From Acidobacteriota bacterium (GTDB lineage Bacteria > Acidobacteriota > Blastocatellia > Chloracidobacteriales > Chloracidobacteriaceae), in NCBI GenBank assembly GCA_016208495.1, contig JACQXX010000147.1, positions 1 through 32,463 on the forward strand: a DNA stretch of 32,463 nucleotides, given 5' to 3'. Positions 10,460 through 18,027 of the stretch are shown piece after piece (position 1 is the stretch's first letter; each line of letters starts with the position of its first letter). The notes under the pieces are model-generated. The model did no database searches. It worked only from the letters and a program-made list of their open reading frames with translations, and was not told the DNA's origin. Made by a program: the position numbers and the translations under genes.

Positions 10460-10639
10460 TCGGGTTCAGGGTTTGGAAAACAGGGTTCAGGGTTCAGGGT
10501 TCAGGGTTCAGGGTTCAGGGTTCAGGGTTCAGGGTTCAGGGTTTTCGATTTTATGTCCTTTTCGTCCCTTTGGTCCTTATTCCTTGAACAGCGGTACCCT
10601 GTTTTTTCAAACCCTGAACCCCGAAACCCGAAACCCTGT
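10460..10639. repeat. Composite repeat: (GGGTTCA)n, TGTCCTTTT-like units, then inverted (CCCTGAA)n
   Basis: Heptamers GGGTTCA run from 10460 to 10543. A pyrimidine-rich linker with GTCC-TTTT units (10553-10580) follows, then the heptamers in opposite orientation (10605-10639, CCCTGAACCCCGAAACCC). The two heptamer blocks are complementary, so a transcript from either strand could fold into a long hairpin. The element occupies the whole gap between flotillin and ATPase genes inside their presumed operon. Confidence 0.9.
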
Positions 10640-10641
10640 TT

Positions 10642-12705
10642 TCATCCAACTTTCAAATTATCAACGCCCAGGTCCTTTGCGGCCTCAAGCAACTCCTGAA
10701 GCCTGGCTTTCTTGCCGTCGTCAATTCCATTTGACAACAGATAGGTCAAAATTCCCGCCAGTGTCAGGTCTTTGAGATTGACCGGCAAGCCCCGCTCGTT
10801 TTCAAGCATTGTTTGGACGGAACTGACCAGCCCCTGAGCGGTTTCGCTCCGGTTCACCACACCGTCAATCGTTTTCCCGAGCGTGATGCCGTTCAAGATC
10901 CGCTGCGAAAACAAAGCATCGCCACCCACAATGTCAATTTTGGCGTTTTGGAGCGCGGCAGCCAGAACTTTGGCCTGGGCTTCGGCAATTGCCTGTTGGG
11001 CCTGTAATGCTTGAAGCTCAAGGATGCGTTCGTTTTCAAGCCGCAATCTGAATTCTTCGTGGGTCCGGCTGGCTTCGTCGAGCACCTTCATCGCTTCGGC
11101 TTTCTGGGCAATCCCGGTGGCTTCCGATTCATATCGCTGTCGGGTGACTTCGGCTTCAGCCAACCCTTTGTTGCGCAGGTTTTGGGCTTCAGTCGTGCCA
11201 ATTCCAAGCTTGATTTCGGCTTCGGTCGTGCCTTTGTCCCGAATCACCTGGGCTTCAGCCGCGCCTTTTTCACGCATCACTTTGGCTTCAGCCAGACCAT
11301 ATTTTTCAAGCACCTGAGCTTCGGCGTCTTTGACCTTAACCTGAGCCAGACCAGCGGCGGCAGCTTCGGCCTGAACTCCTTCGGCCATTCGGAGCCGGGC
11401 CTTGGCTTGTTTGTCAGCAATTTCATATTCGGCTTCGGCAAAGGCAAGTTTTTCTTTCACTTTGAATTTTGAAGCCATTTCAGCGCCTTCCGCCGCCTTG
11501 AGGTCTTTGATCAATTTTTCCTGGGCCTCGCCTTCGGCGGTAATCACAGCGGCTTCCCGGATGCGTTTGGCCTCTTCGACCACCCGCAATGCCTTGATGA
11601 CTTCTTCCTGCTCGGCCACGGTTTTATCAACCGCAATGCGTTCACAGGTGACTTCGGCAATGGCCTTGCGCTGTTCTTCGAGGTCTTTTTCCTTGGAAAT
11701 GCGTTGCAATTCGACTTCCCGTTCACGGGCAATGGCTTCAACGGCCTGTTCGCGTTTGACGCGTTCGGTTTCAACCACGATGACGCGTTCGCGGTTCTTT
11801 TGGGCGACTTCCACCTGGCGCTGTTTGTTTTGCTCGTTGATGGCAATTTCCTCATCAGCTTTGATCCGGGCCAGTTCCGATTTGAGGCGTTCTTCGGACT
11901 GTACTTTTTGAATCTCGGCCTGTTCGCGGGCAATCACGGTTTCGATTTCGCGCCGTTGCTTGGCGGTGGCATCGGCCTGCTGCCGGTCAAGTTCCAAAAT
12001 GGCTTCGGCTGCTTCGACATCCTGTTTCTTAATCTGTTTCTTGCCATTGTTGGTATATTCGTTGGTCCGAATGTGCTCAATCGTGGTCAGTTCGGTGATT
12101 TTGCGAATGCCCTGGGCATCAAGGATGTTGTTGCTGTCAAGCGAGTTGAGCGGTGTTTGTTCTAAATAATCAATTGCGGCATCTTCGAGGACATAGCCAT
12201 TGAGGTCGCGGCCAATGACTTCGACAATTCGATCCCGGAATTCATCGCGCTTGGTATAGAGGTCCACAAAATCCAGTTGCTTCCCCACGGTTTTGAGGGC
12301 TTCGGAAAACTTGGCGCTAAAGAGTTCTTCAAGTGTTTTTGGATCCGAAGCGCGTGCGCAGCCAATGGACTGCGCCACCTTGACCACGTCATCGCGAGTT
12401 TTGTTGACCCGCACAAAGAAGGTTACCTTGATATCAGCCCGGATGTTGTCTCGACAAATCAACCCCTCCTTGCCCCGGCGGTCAATTTCAATCGTCTTTA
12501 CTGAAATATCCATAATTTCCGACTTGTGAAAAATCGGCATCACGATCATCCCGGTGAAGGTCACTTCTGGTTCGGGCCGCATTTTGTTGACGATGAGGGC
12601 TTTGCCTTGCTCAACTTTGACATAAAACTTGGCAAAGAGCGTCACGGCGCCAAGAACAATCAGCGCCAAAATACCAACGACGGCAAACGTAATAATGGGA
12701 CTCAT
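10642..12705 (-). CDS. yqiK: Flotillin-like SPFH protein (YqiK type)
   Basis: A 687-residue membrane-scaffold protein. It has an N-terminal hydrophobic anchor (SPIITFAVVGILALIVLGAVTL, residues 2-23), then an SPFH/band-7 domain (about 30-210, with VKVEQGKALIV and the strand ISVKTIEIDRRGKEGL). A very long Glu/Ala/Arg-rich coiled coil (about 225-600) contains repeated AEA-Q-V and GLAEAEV motifs typical of flotillins. E. coli YqiK is about 550 residues, so this copy has an extended coiled coil. Flotillins oligomerise into membrane microdomain scaffolds. The ATG overlaps the stop of the upstream YqiJ/NfeD-like gene (12702-12705, ATGA) and follows a GGAGGAGG ribosome site, so the two are translationally coupled. 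The large AAA+ ATPase follows downstream. The family call is strong; the cargo and role here are unknown. Confidence 0.9.
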   Translation of the reverse strand: MSPIITFAVVGILALIVLGAVTLFAKFYVKVEQGKALIVNKMRPEPEVTFTGMIVMPIFHKSEIMDISVKTIEIDRRGKEGLICRDNIRADIKVTFFVRVNKTRDDVVKVAQSIGCARASDPKTLEELFSAKFSEALKTVGKQLDFVDLYTKRDEFRDRIVEVIGRDLNGYVLEDAAIDYLEQTPLNSLDSNNILDAQGIRKITELTTIEHIRTNEYTNNGKKQIKKQDVEAAEAILELDRQQADATAKQRREIETVIAREQAEIQKVQSEERLKSELARIKADEEIAINEQNKQRQVEVAQKNRERVIVVETERVKREQAVEAIAREREVELQRISKEKDLEEQRKAIAEVTCERIAVDKTVAEQEEVIKALRVVEEAKRIREAAVITAEGEAQEKLIKDLKAAEGAEMASKFKVKEKLAFAEAEYEIADKQAKARLRMAEGVQAEAAAAGLAQVKVKDAEAQVLEKYGLAEAKVMREKGAAEAQVIRDKGTTEAEIKLGIGTTEAQNLRNKGLAEAEVTRQRYESEATGIAQKAEAMKVLDEASRTHEEFRLRLENERILELQALQAQQAIAEAQAKVLAAALQNAKIDIVGGDALFSQRILNGITLGKTIDGVVNRSETAQGLVSSVQTMLENERGLPVNLKDLTLAGILTYLLSNGIDDGKKARLQELLEAAKDLGVDNLKVG

Positions 12706-13520
12706 TGGGCCTCCTCCTTGTGTCGAGTCCGCCTGGTTGGAGCGTCGGGCTCCGATGAACCTTCTGATGGATGATGAGTGGATGTGCCAACACCGCTCAT
12801 CACTTTCGCCAGCGTGTCATCCAGCGGAGAAATGTGAAAAACTTCGTCTTTTGCGCAATAGTCAATAATGAGGGCACGTGAACCACGTGAGAGTCGGTTG
12901 TCCTCAGCGCATCGGACCTGGATCAAAACACCGCCCGTGGTATCCACTTCAGCTTGACCAAATTTGGAATCCACCCGAAGCGTGGTGACGGTGCAGAGTT
13001 TTCCAATCAGCGACGTATTTTCCTGGGCCAGATGCGCTTTAAAGAATTTTCGAAACGGTCGCAGTATAACGCCGCCAGCCAATCCCGCAATCACAAGCGA
13101 AGCGAACCCGACACTGGTCCCAGTGACCCACCCTGGAATCCCCCAGTTGGTAAGCGCTTTTTGGAATGGTTGGGCCAGCAGCGAGATGGTCCAGGCCAGA
13201 AGCAAAAAAATGCTCAGCGAGATGGTGAGTGGAACGGTTCCAATTCCTAGAAAATTGAGAAAATCATTCAGAAATTCGTGGCCATCGCCATCTGGACCGT
13301 CAATGTCTCCGGCATCCACGTCCACATCCACGTCCACATCCACGTCCACATCCACGTCCACATCCACGTCCACATCCACGTCTGCATCCACTTCCAGATC
13401 AAGGACGTCAATACCGATAGCCCCAACCACCACAAACAGCCAGTAGAGGCAAACCACCGACAAAAGCGCGCTGAAAATCACCGTGGGATAGGCCAGCACA
13501 GCGTCCAGAAACTCTGCCAT
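12702..13520 (-). CDS. yqiJ: YqiJ/NfeD-like inner-membrane OB-fold protein
   Basis: A 272-residue membrane protein that by family knowledge partners YqiK-type flotillins. It has an N-terminal membrane segment (about 14-37), then a low-complexity acidic stretch of alternating Asp-Val (about 42-70) ending DAGDIDGPDGDG. Two further hydrophobic segments (about 90-116 and 133-154) follow, then a soluble OB-fold-like domain (about 165-235, with SLIGKLCTVTTL and GGVLIQVRCAEDN). E. coli YqiJ has the same plan of membrane segments followed by an OB domain. A GAGAGG ribosome site precedes ATG 13520. It is the first gene of the yqiJ-yqiK-ATPase operon. The Asp-Val run is encoded by 12-bp tandem repeats and may vary in length between strains. 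Confidence 0.82.
   Translation of the reverse strand: MAEFLDAVLAYPTVIFSALLSVVCLYWLFVVVGAIGIDVLDLEVDADVDVDVDVDVDVDVDVDVDVDVDAGDIDGPDGDGHEFLNDFLNFLGIGTVPLTISLSIFLLLAWTISLLAQPFQKALTNWGIPGWVTGTSVGFASLVIAGLAGGVILRPFRKFFKAHLAQENTSLIGKLCTVTTLRVDSKFGQAEVDTTGGVLIQVRCAEDNRLSRGSRALIIDYCAKDEVFHISPLDDTLAKVMSGVGTSTHHPSEGSSEPDAPTRRTRHKEEAQ
13315..13391. repeat. 12-bp in-frame tandem repeat encoding (Asp-Val)n
   Basis: The unit GTCCACATCCAC (plus strand) is repeated about six times, with degenerate copies at both ends. Read on the minus strand it codes DVDV. Because the unit is a multiple of three, copy-number changes would keep the yqiJ-like frame open. Confidence 0.92.
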
Positions 13521-13801
13521 AGATTACCTCTCAGCGTTGGTTACCGTGGGGGCTGCTGATAAACAACAAACTGCAAACCACGATTTACAGGAAATGAGCA
13601 TTTTTGTTTTCATTACCAGTTATATTCAAGCAACAAGGTGATACTCAAATGTAACCTATTAAAAGCTCTGACACCACCAGATAACTATCAAGCAACCTAT
13701 TTTCAATCAATATGTTACAGCCTTATTTCTTTTGACTGCCAGTCCAGTTCTCTTCTATCGCATCTGTTTTTCACCAATCTCAACGAATGATTTACTCGAT
13801 G
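13521..13801. other. AT-rich intergenic region upstream of the yqiJ-yqiK operon
   Basis: This 281-bp gap is clearly more AT-rich than its surroundings, as expected of a promoter region for the minus-strand yqiJ-yqiK-ATPase operon. I see the short direct repeats AACCTATT at 13652 and 13696, but no convincing -35/-10 pair, no -24/-12 element and no reading frame. Confidence 0.35.
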
Positions 13802-15445
13802 TTACGAAAGTGTATCATCAATTTCAGATACCAGAATCTCAATTGGAGCAACAGTTTTTGGTTCCGGCCACTCAGGGTTGAAGGAACCTTCCAGAGTTGG
13901 CGGCAAACCAAGTTGCTTCAAAATCTGGTTTTCCACCCCTGTTTTGAGTTCGGTGGTAAGCTGAACCCTGTCAGCAAACCGGACCCGGATCCTGGGTCTT
14001 GGGGTTTGGTCCAAAAAACCTGTGAGGGTTTTTCTCAGCAGCGTGAGTTGGTCTAAATCAACGATGAGCTGTCCTTTCTGAATCCTGACTGTCAGCTCAA
14101 AAGGATTCTTTGGAACAAAATAAAACCAAATCCCTGGTGGTGGCTGCCGGACGAGGGCATCACTTTCGAGTTTGGCAATAACTGCTCGGCGACTGGCATC
14201 CACAACCTCCGGCAGAGGGAATGTCTCAACTCCGGCAATAATTTCGATCCGCGTTACCCCTTTTTGATCCGTGACCAGAAAATACTGATCTAACCTGGCA
14301 TTTAAAGTTGTTAGACCAAGTTGGACCGCCGGCAGAAAATCTTGTGACAGCCTGGAAAAATAGACGGGATCCGTCACCGGCAGAAGTTTAGGTTCAACTG
14401 GTTTCGGCGTTACTTCAGGGGCCAATCCACCTTTCCGAACCTGAATCTGATCTAATTGCAAATCAACCGGTTCCCCCAGCTTTTGCTCTAAAGCTCTGGT
14501 CAAAGCCTCAACTTCAGATCGGCTAAAGTAATTTAATGTCCGAATTGTGGCCTCCACCACCAGTCCGCGGTTTTCAATTCGCTGCACCGACCATCCCCCA
14601 ACCAGTCGGGTTCGAGATTCCTCAGGTTTGAGTTGTTGTGTCAGGGCAAGCCCAACGTTTCTGCGCAACCTTGAATTCTCAGCCGCTGTGATCAGAGCAA
14701 GCGCCAGTGGAATCGCCAGCAATCCAAGAATGACAACCGATACAATCAATCGGGTTGAAACTGACCAGTGAGGTTTTTCATCGTTGATCTCCGAAATCCG
14801 AAATGAAGCCAGAAAAAACAATATGGCCGCACTGACGATGATGGCCGCCAGATTTGTAACAAATAACGACAACGCTCCAAATACGATGTGCGCGTCCAGT
14901 TGAAATACCCCAAATCCCACGACGCAGAGTGGGGGCATGACGGCTGTTGCAATGGCAACCCCCGGAATAGCAGTCAAGCCTTTGCGGGAAACCAGGGTAT
15001 ATGTCCCGGCACATCCTGAGAAAAAAGCAATTCCCAGGTCCAGTAAATTCGGGTTCGTCCGAGCCAGAATTTCGGAAGTAGGTTCTTTCAATGGTGAAAT
15101 AGCGACAGCGAGGGCTGAGATCAAAATAGCCGCGATGACACTCAGCAAAATGGTCCGCATCGCAGCCTTCCCCAATTCCCAATCACCAATCGCCAGTGCC
15201 AGTCCGGCGGAAAGAAAGGGGCTCATCAGCGGGGAAATGAGCATAGCACCAATCACCACAGCCGGACTGTTGGCTAAAAGGCCCAATATCGCCACCAAAC
15301 AGGCCAGAACCAGCATCATCAAATAGGATGGCCGCAACTGGTAACTGTCCCGAACTTCTCGATAGACTTCGTTGCGCTCTGATTCTGATATTTCAAAGAA
15401 CCTGACTGAAAAAGAATACATCCGGTCAAAGTATTGGGGTGACAT
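13802..15445 (-). CDS. DUF389 multi-pass membrane protein
   Basis: A 547-residue protein. The first ~40 residues are charged. The next ~190 form six or so hydrophobic segments with the DUF389 hallmark VVIGAMLISPLMSPFLSAGLALAIGD and a later GVAIATAVMPPLCVVGF. A further membrane segment lies at about 235-255 (LIVSVVILGLLAIPLALAL). The C-terminal half is soluble, with repeated alpha/beta units such as VEATIRTLNYFSRSEVEALTRAL that resemble BON-like or OmpA-like folds; I cannot assign it. The function of DUF389 is unknown. It starts 50 nt after the antiporter stop with an excellent AGGAGG site 7 nt before ATG 15445, so the pair is probably one operon, which suggests a role in ion balance or envelope stress. 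Confidence 0.82.
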   Translation of the reverse strand: MSPQYFDRMYSFSVRFFEISESERNEVYREVRDSYQLRPSYLMMLVLACLVAILGLLANSPAVVIGAMLISPLMSPFLSAGLALAIGDWELGKAAMRTILLSVIAAILISALAVAISPLKEPTSEILARTNPNLLDLGIAFFSGCAGTYTLVSRKGLTAIPGVAIATAVMPPLCVVGFGVFQLDAHIVFGALSLFVTNLAAIIVSAAILFFLASFRISEINDEKPHWSVSTRLIVSVVILGLLAIPLALALITAAENSRLRRNVGLALTQQLKPEESRTRLVGGWSVQRIENRGLVVEATIRTLNYFSRSEVEALTRALEQKLGEPVDLQLDQIQVRKGGLAPEVTPKPVEPKLLPVTDPVYFSRLSQDFLPAVQLGLTTLNARLDQYFLVTDQKGVTRIEIIAGVETFPLPEVVDASRRAVIAKLESDALVRQPPPGIWFYFVPKNPFELTVRIQKGQLIVDLDQLTLLRKTLTGFLDQTPRPRIRVRFADRVQLTTELKTGVENQILKQLGLPPTLEGSFNPEWPEPKTVAPIEILVSEIDDTLS

Positions 15446-15495
15446 TCAGACCTCCTTTCCGGCGGGTGAGAGTGTCGTTCTCATACAACTTGAGG

Positions 15496-16767
15496 TTATT
15501 GAATCTCTGAAAATATCCGATCTTCTTCAATGACCTGTTCATCCAACCGGGCGGCGTCTGACCGGATTTCCGAAGCAAACAATCGGGTCAGAAATGGTGG
15601 CGCAATCAACGTGGTCATCACGGCCATAAACACCACAATTCCATAGAGTGAAGCTGACAAAACTCCAAGACTGAGGCCAATTTGGGCCACAATGATCCCA
15701 ACCTCACCACGGGGAACCATGCCCATTCCGACCTGCAAACCGGTTCGAACTCTATTTCCAGGGAGTGCGGCCAACCCACATCCGATCAACTTGGTCAAAA
15801 TTGCTATCAGCGTCAGGGCAATAGCCAGAATCAAAACCCTGGTTTGCAAAAAGACCTGAATATCGAGTTGGAGTCCAATCCCAACCAGGAAAAATGGAAC
15901 GGTAAATTCCATTACCGCCCCGGCTTGCTGGTGGAGGTTGGTTTCCTCAGCCGTTTCAGAGAGCGCCATTCCAGCCAGAAAGGCACCAATAATAGCCGCT
16001 ACCCCAACCACGGCACCTGCGAGCGAAAGACCAAGGCAGAGGATCATTCCAACCACAAAATAGGTTTCCCCAACCTGGAGTTGCTCAATTCCGGGTTGGG
16101 CTTTGCGCATCAACCGGCTTCCAAAAAATAAAACAAACAGCGTAAACCCAATCGAAATACTGGCGGATAGGGCCAGATCCAGAAATCTGACTTCTCCTCG
16201 GGCAAAGCTGCTCACCCCGCTCAGAACCAGCAGCGCCAGAATGTCATCAATCACGGCGGCACCAAGGATCAGTTGACTGGCCTGGGTATTGAGTACTTTC
16301 ATCGCCCCCAGCACTCGCGCGGTGATACCGACACTGGTTGCCACCAACGCGGCACCGATAAAGGCACTTTCAACCTGGGTGTAGCCAAGCCCCCACATCA
16401 GCCCCCACCCACCCAGAAATGGAAGAATGACGCCTGAAATGGCAATCAAAAGTGCCCGCCGGCCCACCTTGAAAAGAGATGTCGGATTGATTTCAAGCCC
16501 GACCAGAAACAGAAGCAGAATCACCCCGATTTCAGCCAGAACCTGGGTGACTTCGGTCGGATGAATCCACCCTAGCACACCGGGGCCAATGATGACACCG
16601 GCCAGGATTTCGCCCACCACCGCCGGCTGGTGCAGGCGCTCAAAGAGTTCAGCCGCCAGCTTGGCGGCAGTAAAAATGACAAACAAACTGAGCAGGGTTT
16701 TGACTTCAGCACCATCTGAAGACATCGCCAGCATCAACGCCAATGGTGAAATAAGGGTTGTCAGCAA
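15496..16767 (-). CDS. CPA2-family monovalent cation/proton antiporter
   Basis: A 423-residue polytopic membrane protein with about 12-13 hydrophobic segments. Characteristic CPA2 features are LHQPAVVGEILAGVIIGPGVLG near residue 45-66, GVILLLFLVGLEI near 81-93, and the discontinuous-helix motif ILGAAVIDDILALLVLSG with paired aspartates Asp174-Asp175, which bind cation and proton. It lacks the TrkA-N/RCK domain of KefB/KefC, so it resembles the short NapA/GerN-like Na+(K+)/H+ antiporters. The start is TTG at 16767, chosen because AAGGAG lies 7 nt upstream; an internal ATG at 16734 would cut into the first helix. It is divergent from a TetR regulator and is followed by the DUF389 gene. The ion preference cannot be read from sequence. 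Confidence 0.88.
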   Translation of the reverse strand: MLTTLISPLALMLAMSSDGAEVKTLLSLFVIFTAAKLAAELFERLHQPAVVGEILAGVIIGPGVLGWIHPTEVTQVLAEIGVILLLFLVGLEINPTSLFKVGRRALLIAISGVILPFLGGWGLMWGLGYTQVESAFIGAALVATSVGITARVLGAMKVLNTQASQLILGAAVIDDILALLVLSGVSSFARGEVRFLDLALSASISIGFTLFVLFFGSRLMRKAQPGIEQLQVGETYFVVGMILCLGLSLAGAVVGVAAIIGAFLAGMALSETAEETNLHQQAGAVMEFTVPFFLVGIGLQLDIQVFLQTRVLILAIALTLIAILTKLIGCGLAALPGNRVRTGLQVGMGMVPRGEVGIIVAQIGLSLGVLSASLYGIVVFMAVMTTLIAPPFLTRLFASEIRSDAARLDEQVIEEDRIFSEIQ

Positions 16768-16846
16768 TGATTACTCCTTTCTGAGCTGCGATAAACCAGC
16801 TCGGATTGCTCAAAACTGGAAATGAAATAAAGAAACCGCGTTTTTG

Positions 16847-16859
16847 TAAGTGTTACTTA
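16847..16859. promoter_or_regulatory. Candidate operator palindrome between tetR and antiporter
   Basis: TAAGT-GTT-ACTTA is a 13-bp inverted repeat in the AT-rich 160-bp gap between the divergent antiporter and TetR genes. A further inverted pair, GTTAC at 16852 and GTAAC at 16877, overlaps it. The position fits autoregulation and control of the antiporter operon, but there is no independent support. Confidence 0.35.
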
Positions 16860-16927
16860 TATATTTGACAGCAATCTTGTAACAGATTAAGCTTGGCCCG
16901 TCAAACATTTTCGATCTGAGTTGGTTT

Positions 16928-17623
16928 ATGTCACATCACACTATTCCAGAAGAACCATCACCGATTTTCGAACCCGTCGTTTCCCAACCTGAATTGATCA
17001 AACGGGAGCCCACAACTGACCTTGGCCACCGGATTGTCAGTGCCACGGTCGAAGAATTTGCCACCAAGGGCATTGTCGGCGCCCGGGTGGCAGAAATCGC
17101 CCGGCTGGCTGGTACAACCGACCCGGCTTTCTACCGGTATTTTCACGGACTACGGCAGGCCGCGCTTTTCATCATGAGCGAGTATTACTGGAAACCGCTC
17201 AATGTTCGGGTCAGCCACTATCTGCAGGTTACCCAGGATCCGGTTGGTTTGTTTGAAGCCATCGTCCAGGCACTGATTCATTCTTCAGCCGATGACCCAA
17301 ATCGGCCCTGGCTGGCGGAATCCAAGGTCTTTCAAATCGTGGTCGCCCAAATGCGCAATCCCTTTTTGCTGCCAGATTCCCTGCTGGATCGCGAATATCT
17401 GGGTTTTCTCGAAAAATTGACCGGGATCATAGCCGCCGGGCAACAACTGGGAAGATTTCAACCGGGTGTCCAACCGTCGGTTCTGACATCGCTCCTCGTG
17501 ACTGCTCTCCACGGAATGTTAATGCAAAACATTCTTTATCCAGACTCCCCTCAGGCAACCGAAGAAGAAATAAAACTGGTCGCAGCCCGGCTGGTTGGCT
17601 GGACTGAAAAATTCTTGGGCTGA
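16928..17623 (+). CDS. TetR/AcrR-family transcriptional regulator
   Basis: A 231-residue one-component repressor. After a 30-residue N-terminal tail, the TetR DNA-binding domain is clear at about 32-80: RIVSATVEEFATKGIVGARV, AEIARLAGTTDPAFYRYF. The remaining ~145 residues form a helical ligand-binding/dimer domain with no recognisable specificity. The gene is divergent from the CPA2 antiporter-DUF389 operon across a 160-bp gap, so control of that operon and of itself is the natural inference. The ATG at 16928 has only a weak ribosome site. The effector is unknown. Confidence 0.85.
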   Translation: MSHHTIPEEPSPIFEPVVSQPELIKREPTTDLGHRIVSATVEEFATKGIVGARVAEIARLAGTTDPAFYRYFHGLRQAALFIMSEYYWKPLNVRVSHYLQVTQDPVGLFEAIVQALIHSSADDPNRPWLAESKVFQIVVAQMRNPFLLPDSLLDREYLGFLEKLTGIIAAGQQLGRFQPGVQPSVLTSLLVTALHGMLMQNILYPDSPQATEEEIKLVAARLVGWTEKFLG

Positions 17624-17649
17624 AGGCTTGGGGCTGAAGAACTGGTTTT

Positions 17650-17700
17650 ATTTCATCCCTCATCCTTCATCCCTCATCCCTTCGATTGCCCTCATCCCTG
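17650..17700. repeat. Degenerate heptamer repeat, unit TCATCCC
   Basis: Six or seven partly degenerate 7-bp units (TCATCCC, TCATCCT) lie between the TetR gene and the small membrane protein. A shorter version occurs in the ro60 leader near 23808-23826. Confidence 0.75.
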
Positions 17701-17796
17701 GTTTTTTCAGCCCTGGCCCAGTGATTTTTCTGGTTTCCCTGACGGCAATGGCGCATAATTGGGTCACCCCTTCTGACTTTTACTGGTGAGGTTTTT

Positions 17797-17994
17797 ATGG
17801 CTTATCTGATGTATTTTCTGCTTTTTGTCTATGGTGTGGTCGGCGTGGGAACGATGCTGTATGTTCTCAATATCGGTCGCAATCGAATGGCAACCGCACT
17901 GCTCGCGGGGGTATTCTGGCCATTGTTTTGGATTACCGGCATTGATGAGCAAAATAAACGCATGACCGGAAGTGACCGCCAGTTTCCGAGATAA
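17797..17994 (+). CDS. Small two-helix membrane protein, function unknown
   Basis: A 65-residue protein with two hydrophobic segments (about 3-23 and 33-47: MATALLAGVFWPLFWITGI) and a polar C-terminus (DEQNKRMTGSDRQFPR). A GGTGAGG lies 7 nt before the ATG, and codon use resembles neighbouring genes. It ends 33 nt before the GT-C membrane protein gene, so the two are probably cotranscribed. I recognise no family. Confidence 0.55.
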   Translation: MAYLMYFLLFVYGVVGVGTMLYVLNIGRNRMATALLAGVFWPLFWITGIDEQNKRMTGSDRQFPR

Positions 17995-18027
17995 AAACCA
18001 CCCTTTCCCCTGGATATTCATACCGCT

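Noticed and set aside
10386-10775. Plus-strand frames through the heptamer blocks near 4718-5053 and 10386-10775
   Set aside because: They consist of repeat-encoded peptides (GSGFRVQ-type) overlapping the ends of real minus-strand genes.
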